Translations under genes and position numbers: made by a program | Shown here: in pieces, positions 1-5,289 of the stretch | Layout: each line of letters begins with the position of its first letter | Position numbering within the stretch: position 1 is the stretch's first letter | Notes under the pieces: model-generated | Told to the model about the DNA's origin: nothing | The model's input: the letters and a program-made list of their open reading frames with translations, nothing else | The model's database searches: none | NCBI GenBank assembly: GCA_050944255.1 | Contig: JBMNQS010000087.1 | Coordinates: forward strand, 1 to 6,914 | Source of the DNA: JBMNQS01 sp050944255 | GTDB lineage: Bacteria > Bacillota > Clostridia > Christensenellales > Maliibacteriaceae | Reading direction: 5' to 3' | Length of the DNA stretch: 6,914 nucleotides

Positions 1-124
1 TTCCATCGTCTCGGGCATCTATTGCGCTTTTGTCGTCACCTGCGGCGTCATGGGCATGGCCGGCGGCTTCACCGGACGGGCCAGGCGCTTGCCCTTCATC
101 GGCAAAATCGATATTCTGAAGTAG
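1..124 (+). CDS. C-terminal end of an unidentified membrane protein (partial)
   Basis: An open frame enters from the left edge (first full codon at 2) and ends at the TAG at 122-124, giving 40 residues. Third positions are almost all C or G, as in the confirmed genes nearby, which supports real coding. The visible part has one hydrophobic stretch (about residues 1-23, small and aliphatic residues with several Gly) followed by a basic tail rich in Arg and Lys (GRARRLPFIGK). This is what the last transmembrane helix and cytoplasmic tail of an integral membrane protein look like. The fragment is too short to assign a family; a transporter or permease is a guess. It converges on the minus-strand protease gene and shares its terminator. 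Confidence 0.6.
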   Translation, partial: SIVSGIYCAFVVTCGVMGMAGGFTGRARRLPFIGKIDILK

Positions 125-163
125 CGGCGCGCGCTTGCCAGGAAAAGTACTGCGCCGCATCAT

Positions 164-202
164 AAAACGCCCCGCGGAAATACCGGCCGCGGAGCGTTTT
201 TT
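164..202. terminator. Bidirectional intrinsic terminator between convergent genes
   Basis: The arm at 164-177 (AAAACGCCCCGCGG) pairs with 187-200 (CCGCGGAGCGTTTT) with a single C-A mismatch and a 9-base loop. On the + strand the stem runs into six T (197-202). On the minus strand the A run at 164-167 supplies a shorter U tract. It lies 39 bp past the stop of the left membrane-protein gene and 22 bp past the stop of the minus-strand protease gene, so it can end transcripts from both sides. A second hairpin (124-130 GCGGCGC with 152-158 GCGCCGC, 21-base loop) sits just upstream without a T run. Confidence 0.85.
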
Positions 203-224
203 GTATTAAAGAAACTATAGCATT

Positions 225-1133
225 TTACTCCGCAGGCGCCGGCGGCTCCTTCGGCTGAAGGCCGGGCCTTCTGGTCACCGCAATCATGAAGATGACGCCC
301 GCAATCACAAAGAACGCGCCGCCGATATAGCCGGTGGGCAGCGGACCCACAAAGGGACTGGGCTCTATGCCCGGGGCCACAAACAATATGGCGGCGGAGG
401 CAAAGCCGTTGACCGCGCCATGGGCGATGGCGGCGGGCCAGGCGCTGTCGGTGCGGATGGACAGCCAAGAGAAGAAGGCGCCCAAAAAGACACAGAACAA
501 GATCATGGCGCCGATGCCCAGCCACGGCCAGCCCGGGTAGCCCGTCTGGTAGTTGTGCCCCATGGCGATCACCGGCGCGTGCCATACGCCCCAGATGACG
601 CCGGAAATCAGCACCGACCAAAAATTGGACATCTTCATCCGCAGTTTGGGCAGCAGGTACCCTCGCCAGCCCAATTCCTCGCCCATGCAGGTGATGATGT
701 TCAATACCGGCGAGAGAAGCACCCCCGCCGCCAGGTTCACAGCGGCGTACAAGCCCACCGGAAGCAGGCCCTGCAGCGCCTGGGGCAACGCCTCGTCAAG
801 GGTCTGGGCCATAACGCTCATGCTCGGATCAAAGTGCGACCGGTAGAGGAAAAAATACAGCGCCGCGCCGGCAGCGATTAAAAGCGACGGCAAGAGCCAC
901 GCCAGCACGTACACAATGGCGTTGCCGCGGAATCCGAATTTCAGCTTCATGTCCGTGAATCCCTCGCCGATCAATAGCCTCGTCAAAATGGAGCTCAGCG
1001 CAGGCATCAGCATGGCCGCCGCCAAAAAAACCACGTTCAGCGCCGGGCTCTGCAGCGCATACATGGCGTAAAAGATGCCCCACGTCAATACGAAGGTGAT
1101 CAAAAGATACACCCACAAACCGTTTTTCTTCAT
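225..1133 (-). CDS. CPBP-family (CAAX-like) intramembrane glutamic metalloprotease
   Basis: This 302-residue polytopic membrane protein carries all three CPBP/Abi motifs. Motif 1 is EELGWRG with E152-E153 and R157. Motif 2 is the WGVWH segment ending in H185. Motif 3 is HGAVN with H238 and N242. In this family the paired Glu and the His residues form the catalytic centre inside the membrane. Hydrophobic segments lie near residues 8-25, 32-52, 72-97, 120-147, 169-189, 203-224, 232-252 and 265-286, and the tail is Pro-rich. Bacterial members cleave near membranes and have been tied to prenyl-protein processing, bacteriocin self-immunity and regulated proteolysis; the substrate here is unknown. 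The ATG is preceded by a GAAAGGGG ribosome site 7 bases upstream, supporting this start. The gene begins 16 bp after the GIY-YIG stop, so the two are probably one operon. No bacteriocin gene is visible beside it. Confidence 0.93.
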   Translation of the reverse strand: MKKNGLWVYLLITFVLTWGIFYAMYALQSPALNVVFLAAAMLMPALSSILTRLLIGEGFTDMKLKFGFRGNAIVYVLAWLLPSLLIAAGAALYFFLYRSHFDPSMSVMAQTLDEALPQALQGLLPVGLYAAVNLAAGVLLSPVLNIITCMGEELGWRGYLLPKLRMKMSNFWSVLISGVIWGVWHAPVIAMGHNYQTGYPGWPWLGIGAMILFCVFLGAFFSWLSIRTDSAWPAAIAHGAVNGFASAAILFVAPGIEPSPFVGPLPTGYIGGAFFVIAGVIFMIAVTRRPGLQPKEPPAPAE

Positions 1134-1140
1134 ACGAATA

Positions 1141-1149
1141 CCCCTTTCT
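1141..1149 (-). promoter_or_regulatory. Ribosome binding site of the CPBP protease gene
   Basis: Read on the minus strand the sequence is AAGAAAGGGG, ending 7 bases before the ATG at 1133. It occupies most of the 16-bp gap between the two minus-strand genes, leaving no room for a separate promoter there. Confidence 0.7.
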
Positions 1150-1452
1150 TTATTTGTCCAAAGCGGTCTGCGCCGCTTCGATCAGTCTCTGCTTGCGCGC
1201 CCGGGACAGCTTTTTCACCTGCGCTTCGCGGCGCATGGCCTCCGCCGCGTCGTCAAAAGCCCGAGCATACACAAGGGCAACCGGGCCGCGTCCCCTGGTG
1301 TAGCGGGCGCCGCGGCCGGCCCTGTGCGCCGCGAGGCGGTGCGTCAGACGGTTGGTCCAGCCGGCGTAAAGCGTCCCGTCGCCGCAGCGCAGTATGTACA
1401 CGCACGGCGTGTCTTGGCCGATTTGCCGCAGGATCGTCTCTTCATTCAGCAT
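1150..1452 (-). CDS. Small GIY-YIG nuclease-domain protein (UPF0213/YhbQ-like)
   Basis: This is a 100-residue stand-alone GIY-YIG domain protein of the UPF0213 (YhbQ/YazA) type. The first half-motif is VYIL at residues 18-21 and the second is LYAGWT at 28-33 (YxG in place of YIG). The conserved helix follows with R39 and H43 (TNRLTHRLAAH), and the family Glu is E76 in the RREAQVKKL segment, so the expected catalytic Tyr, Arg and Glu are all present. Family members are small putative endonucleases of unclear cellular role. The frame stays open upstream to an ATG at 1599, but the start at 1452 is preferred. It has an AAAGGA ribosome site 8 bases before it and a well-placed promoter, and the protein then has the family's usual size. 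The extra 49 upstream residues would run through both predicted promoters. It is the first gene of a two-gene unit with the CPBP protease. Confidence 0.9.
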   Translation of the reverse strand: MLNEETILRQIGQDTPCVYILRCGDGTLYAGWTNRLTHRLAAHRAGRGARYTRGRGPVALVYARAFDDAAEAMRREAQVKKLSRARKQRLIEAAQTALDK

Positions 1453-1458
1453 TAAAAT

Positions 1459-1532
1459 ATCCTTTAACCTATTATATCTTATATCGCCCTGCGGTGAACT
1501 TTTCGCGCCGAAAGCACCGAAATCCTTTAACC
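1459..1532. repeat. 11-bp direct repeat in the divergent promoter region
   Basis: ATCCTTTAACC occurs at 1459-1469 and again, identically, at 1522-1532. The start-to-start distance is 63 bp, about six helical turns. The left copy includes the complement of the GIY-YIG ribosome site and lies just past its -10 box; the right copy lies between the two divergent promoters. It could be a paired regulator site or chance. Confidence 0.4.
1471..1498 (-). promoter_or_regulatory. Sigma-A-type promoter for the GIY-YIG / protease unit
   Basis: On the minus strand a perfect TATAAT -10 box (1471-1476) follows a TTCACC -35 box (1493-1498, four of six matches) with a 16-bp spacer. Transcription would start near 1465, giving a leader of only about a dozen bases that contains the AAAGGA ribosome site. 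This supports the translation start at 1452 rather than further upstream. Confidence 0.65.
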
Positions 1533-1559
1533 GCCGTCCCAATTGCGCAAAAACCCGTC

Positions 1560-1588
1560 TTAAAATTCCGCGCGCGATGATGTATACT
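1560..1588 (+). promoter_or_regulatory. Probable sigma-A-type promoter for the alaX unit
   Basis: TTAAAA (1560-1565, four of six matches to the -35 consensus) is followed after exactly 17 bp by TATACT (1583-1588, five of six matches to the -10 consensus). Transcription would start near 1595, leaving a leader of about 28 bases with the AAAGGA site at 1609-1614. The leader is too short for a riboswitch or T-box. Confidence 0.55.
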
Positions 1589-1608
1589 GGAATCAACATA
1601 AGAAAACG

Positions 1609-1625
1609 AAAGGATGCCTTCCATG
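1609..1625 (+). promoter_or_regulatory. Ribosome binding site that decides the alaX start
   Basis: AAAGGA at 1609-1614 sits 8 bases before the ATG at 1623. An in-frame ATG at 1614 overlaps this ribosome site itself and could not use it, so the protein should begin MTHRLYY rather than three residues earlier. Confidence 0.8.
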
Positions 1626-2804
1626 ACCCATCGCCTTTATTACGAAAACCCCTATGCCAAAGAGCTGTCCGGCGTCCGTATCGTCTCCTGCGCCCCCCGC
1701 CGGGACGGTTATGGCATAATGCTTGATCAAACCATCTTTTATCCCGAGGGCGGCGGCCAGATGGGCGATACGGGAAGCATCGCGGTATCCGCCGGGGAAA
1801 CTGAACGCGCCGTGCACGTGCTGGACACCGTGGAAGAAGGCGGCCATGTAGTGCATATCACCGACGGTGCGCTTCCGGCGGGCGAAACCTGCCGTATCCG
1901 CCTGGATTGGCCGCGCCGCCACGCGCTGATGCAGCAGCACACCGGCGAGCACATCGTTTCGGGGCTGGTCAAAAACAGGTTCGGCCTGGACAACGTGGGC
2001 TTTCACATGGGCCGGGACTGCGTCACCGTGGACTACGGCGGTCCCCTCACCCGGGAGCAATTGGACGACATCGAACTGGCGGCCAATGAGGCCGTCTATG
2101 CGAATATACCGGTCCGCATCGCCACACAGGATCCCGGCGGAGACTACCGTGCCAAGCTGGACTTTGAGGGCGCCGTCCGCGTGGTGGACATCCCCGGCTG
2201 TGACCGCTGCGCCTGCTGCGGGCTGCATGTCAAGGCCACCGGCGAAGTGGGAATCATTAAAATCTTATCAGTTAAAAATTACAAGGGCGGCGTGCGCGTC
2301 GGCATGCTTTCGGGCAAAGACGCGCTGCAGGACTACCGGCGCAAGCACGAGATCTTATCGTCTTTGGCGGCGCAGGCCTCCACATCCGTGGAAGAATATC
2401 CCGCTTACGTGGAAAAGCTCCTTAAGGAAAAGGCGCAATTGGCCAGGTGCGCGTCGGATTTGGCCCGCCGGATGCTTGAGACGACCATCGGGCAGATGGA
2501 GCCTTCAGATAAGCCGCAAATTCTGTTCGTGCAGGATGCAGACGGTGTGCTTCTTTCCCAGAGTGCCTTGGCACTGCTTGAAAAAGCGCCTGTGGCCGCC
2601 GTGTTCTGCGGCGAAGAACCCGGAGGCTACCGCTACGCCGTGGCCTCCAAAAGCGATGCGCGCATTATCGCCAAAACCATGAACGAAGCGCTTCGCGGCC
2701 GCGGCGGGGGAAGCGCCGCGCTGGCGCAGGGACAGGTGAGCGCCGGGCGTCAGGCCATCGAGGCCTTTTTCCGCGCGCTGTCCGAACCGGCGCAGACCCC
2801 TTAA
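1623..2804 (+). CDS. alaX: Alanyl-tRNA editing protein, long AlaX type with DHHA1 domain
   Basis: This 393-residue protein is related to the editing half of alanyl-tRNA synthetase and is predicted to hydrolyse Ser- or Gly-mischarged tRNA-Ala in the cytoplasm. The N-terminal beta-barrel part (about 1-95) carries the glycine-rich FYPEGGGQMGDTG motif at 39-51. The zinc-binding editing core shows HTGEH (H106, H110) and C198-x3-H202 (CCGLH), the four residues expected to hold the metal. A helical linker with likely coiled-coil character spans about 235-290. The C-terminal DHHA1 domain (about 297-390) keeps the signature GGGSAALAQGQ at 361-371. The aminoacylation domain is absent, so this is a free-standing editing factor of the long AlaX class. 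It leads the + strand genes and is followed 68 bp later by the epimerase with no hairpin terminator between them. Its function does not obviously relate to the sugar genes downstream. Confidence 0.93.
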   Translation: MTHRLYYENPYAKELSGVRIVSCAPRRDGYGIMLDQTIFYPEGGGQMGDTGSIAVSAGETERAVHVLDTVEEGGHVVHITDGALPAGETCRIRLDWPRRHALMQQHTGEHIVSGLVKNRFGLDNVGFHMGRDCVTVDYGGPLTREQLDDIELAANEAVYANIPVRIATQDPGGDYRAKLDFEGAVRVVDIPGCDRCACCGLHVKATGEVGIIKILSVKNYKGGVRVGMLSGKDALQDYRRKHEILSSLAAQASTSVEEYPAYVEKLLKEKAQLARCASDLARRMLETTIGQMEPSDKPQILFVQDADGVLLSQSALALLEKAPVAAVFCGEEPGGYRYAVASKSDARIIAKTMNEALRGRGGGSAALAQGQVSAGRQAIEAFFRALSEPAQTP

Positions 2805-2860
2805 AGATCGTTTTATTATCCACAAATTTTTTATTCCGGCGGGCGGCGCAATGAATGGAA

Positions 2861-2875
2861 AAGGAGAAAAACATG
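2861..2875 (+). promoter_or_regulatory. Ribosome binding site that decides the epimerase start
   Basis: AAGGAG at 2861-2866 lies 6 bases before the ATG at 2873. The in-frame ATG at 2855 is upstream of this site and has no comparable ribosome site of its own, so the protein should start MLQIGLN, six residues shorter than the longest frame. Confidence 0.85.
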
Positions 2876-3754
2876 CTACAGATTGGATTAAATCAAGCCT
2901 TTTGGCGCGGCAGCAAGATTGAAGAACCCGAAGACATGGCCCGCATGACGAAAGAGGCCGGCCTGGACGTGATGGAGCTCCGCATTCAGTACGTCCTTGA
3001 CATGGACGATGCCCGGAGGCGCGATTTTAAAAAGCTGCTTCATGATTTGGGGCTGAAGCTCATTTATACCGGCGGCCTGTCCGCCCAGACGAATATCACG
3101 TCCTACGACGCGGCCCGGCAGAACGCCGGCGTCGAGTATTCCAAGCGGGCCATTGAGATCGGCGCCATGACGGGCGGCGACAGGTGGTGCGGCGTCAATT
3201 ACGTGGAGCAGAACGCCAAGCCGGACGCTCCTTTGAGCTTTGAGGAAAAGCGGCGCCGGTTCGACAACAGCGTAAAATGCATGCGCCGGATCATCAGGAC
3301 CGCCGAGGATCATCATCTATGCTACTGTTATGAGATCACCAACCGCTTTGAGAATTTTCTTTTGAATACCGTCGCCGAGGGCGTCGCTTACTGCGAAGCC
3401 GTGGATAGCCCCAACGCGCTGGTGCTTCTGGACAGCTTTCACAGGAACATCGAGGAGGACGATTCGAGGGAGGCCCTGCTGTTTGCCCATGGAAAGGGCC
3501 GGTTGGGGCACGTGCACGTGGGCGAATCAAACCGCCGCATTCCCGGCCCCGGCAAGACCACCATCAACTGGGACCGCTTTTTTGGCACCCTGAAGGAAAT
3601 CGGCTACAACCGCATTATCAACCTGGAGCCCATGGTGCTGATCACGCCCATGGCGGGCACTTTCATCTGGCGCGACCTGGCGCCGCGGGACTTCGATCTT
3701 TACCTGCGCGCCCTCAAGGACGGCGTGCGGTTCGTCCGCTCCATGATGGCATGA
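2873..3754 (+). CDS. D-tagatose/D-psicose 3-epimerase-like TIM-barrel sugar epimerase
   Basis: This 293-residue protein belongs to the xylose-isomerase-like TIM-barrel superfamily and most resembles ketose 3-epimerases of the D-tagatose/D-psicose group. The four expected metal ligands are visible: E154 (start of EITNRFE), D187 (LLDSFH), H215 (GHVHVGE) and E252 (NLEPM). The second catalytic Glu, E160 of NRFE, and the substrate-contacting H190 and R221 (SNRRIPGPG) also match the group. The NIEEDDSREA segment at 192-201 is another family hallmark. Enzymes of this group invert the carbon next to the keto group of free ketoses using Mn or Co. The loop after R221 (GPGKTTINW) appears about two residues longer than in typical members, which may alter substrate choice. 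Because uxaC follows 110 bp downstream, a ketouronate or related sugar acid is a possible substrate; that is inference. A sugar-phosphate isomerase is the main alternative. Confidence 0.88.
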   Translation: MLQIGLNQAFWRGSKIEEPEDMARMTKEAGLDVMELRIQYVLDMDDARRRDFKKLLHDLGLKLIYTGGLSAQTNITSYDAARQNAGVEYSKRAIEIGAMTGGDRWCGVNYVEQNAKPDAPLSFEEKRRRFDNSVKCMRRIIRTAEDHHLCYCYEITNRFENFLLNTVAEGVAYCEAVDSPNALVLLDSFHRNIEEDDSREALLFAHGKGRLGHVHVGESNRRIPGPGKTTINWDRFFGTLKEIGYNRIINLEPMVLITPMAGTFIWRDLAPRDFDLYLRALKDGVRFVRSMMA

Positions 3755-3779
3755 CACGGGCCGCCCGGATGAAGGCGCG

Positions 3780-3813
3780 TTTTGCAAAAAACCTGCGCGA
3801 TAAAGTGCTTTCG
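3780..3813. promoter_or_regulatory. Candidate regulator sites upstream of uxaC (palindromes)
   Basis: The 110-bp gap between the epimerase and uxaC contains a perfect 10-bp palindrome TTTTGCAAAA (3780-3789). Just after it lies ATAAAGTGCTTTCG (3800-3813), whose core AAAG-TG-CTTT is a near palindrome. The second site matches the symmetric catabolite-responsive-element form TGAAAGCGCTTTCA at 10 of 14 positions, with a TG centre instead of CG, so it is a poor match. Operators of LacI-type or CcpA-type repressors are plausible in front of a sugar-acid gene, but I see no convincing promoter here. Confidence 0.25.
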
Positions 3814-3851
3814 GCGGCGGCGCATGATAATAAATAAATTTTACCGACCGC

Positions 3852-3867
3852 AAAGGAGGACGCCGTG
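3852..3867 (+). promoter_or_regulatory. Strong ribosome binding site with GTG start of uxaC
   Basis: AAAGGAGG at 3852-3859 lies 5 bases before the GTG at 3865. The near-perfect ribosome site and the short, family-like N-terminus both support GTG as the start codon. Confidence 0.85.
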
Positions 3868-5250
3868 GAACATTTTTTTAACGATCATTTTCTCTTGGAC
3901 AGCGAACCGGCGAGGATACTTTTCAACGAGTACGCCAGGGACATGCCCATCTTTGATTTTCACAACCATCTTTCGCCCAAGGAGATTGCCGACGACAGGC
4001 GCTTTGAGACCATTACCGATCTGTGGCTGGGAGGCGACCATTACAAGTGGCGGGTCATGCGCGCCGCCGGCGTGGATGAATCGCTGATCACCGGGGACGC
4101 CCCCAAGTTCGAGAAGTTCCGCGCCTGGTCCCAGGTGCTCACCCGCATTCCGGGCAATGCGCTGTACCACTGGACGCACATGGAACTCTCACGCTATTTC
4201 GGCATCGACGAGCCGCTGACGCCCCAGAGCGCCACGGCCATCTGGGACGAGTGCAACCGCCAACTGCAGGGCGACGACTTTACATCCCGGGCTTTTTTGC
4301 GGCGGGCGGGCGTGCGGGCGCTGTGCACCACCGACGATCCCTTCGACGACCTGCGCTATCATCTGGAGCTGGCCGATTCCCCCATCAAGGTGCTGCCCAC
4401 ATTCCGGCCGGACAAACTTTTGAATATACACGACAAGAGCTTTCCCCAGTGGATTGAGGCCATGCGGCAAGGCACTGGACTTCCCATCAACAGCTTCGAG
4501 GACCTCAAGCGGGCCATTTGCGCGGCGCTGGATCATTTCAAGCGGGCCGGCTGCGTGATCACCGATCATGCCTTCGTCACCTTTGAATACACCCGTGAAG
4601 GCTCCGCCGCCTCGGTATTCGGCCGGGCCCTGAGCGGCCTGATGCCCACCGCCGGGGAGGCCGTGGTTTACAGGAGCGAGCTGATGCGCTTTTTGGCCGG
4701 GGAATATGCGGCGCTGGGCATGGCGATGCAGCTTCATATCGGCGCCATCCGCAACAACAACAGCCGCATGTTCGCCATTTTGGGCCCGGATACCGGCTAC
4801 GACTCCATAGGCCCCTGCACCGATCCGGCTATGCTCTCTATGTTTTTGGACGATCTGGCCGCCGCCGACAGCCTGCCTAATACCATCCTCTATTGCCTGA
4901 ACCCGGCGGACAATCCCGTCATGGCCACCATGGCGGTGAATTTCGCCGATTCAAGCGTGGCCGCGAAGGTCCAATTTGGCAGCGCGTGGTGGTTCCTGGA
5001 CACGCTGCGCGGCATCCGCGCCCAATTGCAGGAACTGACCGAAACCGGCCTTCTGTCGGGCTTTGTGGGCATGCTCACCGATTCGCGCTCCTTCTCCAGC
5101 TTCGTGCGCCACGAATACTTCCGGCGTATCCTCTGCCATCATCTGGGCGGATTCATCGCCCGCGGCGAATACCCCGCAGACTACGACGCCATGGGCCTTC
5201 TGGCGCAGGACATCTGCTACAACAACGCGGTGCGGTTCATGAACCTGTAA
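3865..5250 (+). CDS. uxaC: Glucuronate (uronate) isomerase UxaC
   Basis: This 461-residue protein is a full-length uronate isomerase, close to the roughly 470 residues of the E. coli enzyme. It interconverts D-glucuronate with D-fructuronate and D-galacturonate with D-tagaturonate, the first cytoplasmic step of hexuronate catabolism. It belongs to the amidohydrolase superfamily. The metal-binding HxH is FDFHNHLSP (H33, H35), and the conserved D406 lies in GMLTDSRSF. Other family signatures are ITDHAF (232-237), MQLHIGAIRNNN (288-299), FGSAWWFLD (371-379) and the C-terminal RHEYFRRILC (415-424). No domain is missing and no frame is broken. It follows the epimerase by 110 bp and precedes the lipoprotein by 36 bp. 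The usual partners (fructuronate or tagaturonate reductases, mannonate and altronate dehydratases, KDG kinase and aldolase) are not in the window. Confidence 0.97.
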   Translation: MEHFFNDHFLLDSEPARILFNEYARDMPIFDFHNHLSPKEIADDRRFETITDLWLGGDHYKWRVMRAAGVDESLITGDAPKFEKFRAWSQVLTRIPGNALYHWTHMELSRYFGIDEPLTPQSATAIWDECNRQLQGDDFTSRAFLRRAGVRALCTTDDPFDDLRYHLELADSPIKVLPTFRPDKLLNIHDKSFPQWIEAMRQGTGLPINSFEDLKRAICAALDHFKRAGCVITDHAFVTFEYTREGSAASVFGRALSGLMPTAGEAVVYRSELMRFLAGEYAALGMAMQLHIGAIRNNNSRMFAILGPDTGYDSIGPCTDPAMLSMFLDDLAAADSLPNTILYCLNPADNPVMATMAVNFADSSVAAKVQFGSAWWFLDTLRGIRAQLQELTETGLLSGFVGMLTDSRSFSSFVRHEYFRRILCHHLGGFIARGEYPADYDAMGLLAQDICYNNAVRFMNL

Positions 5251-5273
5251 TCCGGATCATTGCACTTTCATAC

Positions 5274-5289
5274 AAGGAGGATGCTTATG
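5274..5289 (+). promoter_or_regulatory. Ribosome binding site of the lipoprotein gene
   Basis: AAGGAGG at 5274-5280 is followed directly by three in-frame ATG codons at 5281, 5287 and 5290. The first abuts the ribosome site and is too close; 5287 (6-base spacing) is best and 5290 (9 bases) is also workable. All give the same lipoprotein signal with one residue or so of difference. Confidence 0.75.

Noticed and set aside
225..1133. CPBP protease as part of a bacteriocin immunity or abortive-infection locus
   Set aside because: No peptide precursor, double-glycine leader, ABC exporter or toxin is visible beside it; the partner is a GIY-YIG protein with no known link to such systems.
1543..1550. 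TTGCGCAA palindrome upstream of the alaX promoter
   Set aside because: A perfect 8-bp palindrome is expected by chance about once in a few hundred bases, and nothing else marks it as an operator.
1589..1622. T-box or riboswitch in front of the tRNA-editing gene
   Set aside because: The predicted leader is only about 28 bases and has no specifier-like or terminator/antiterminator structure.
1593..2228. Long open frame of 211 codons antisense to alaX
   Set aside because: It lies entirely opposite a gene with intact zinc and DHHA1 motifs, has no ribosome site, and is the expected by-product of G/C-rich third positions.
2086..2682. 198-codon + strand frame inside alaX in another register
   Set aside because: The translation is rich in Arg, Pro, Trp and Ser with no recognisable motif, typical of a shifted reading of a GC-rich gene; no ribosome site precedes it.
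2805..2860. T-rich stretch after alaX as a terminator
   Set aside because: The T run at 2826-2832 is not preceded by a GC-rich hairpin; the only GC-rich block lies after it.
3825..3833. TG-A-TAATAA as an extended -10 box for uxaC
   Set aside because: The hexamer matches the consensus at only half of its positions and no -35 box lies at a suitable distance.
4189..4737. 182-codon frame antisense to uxaC
   Set aside because: It overlaps the core of a well-conserved enzyme gene; composition and lack of start signals mark it as a shadow.
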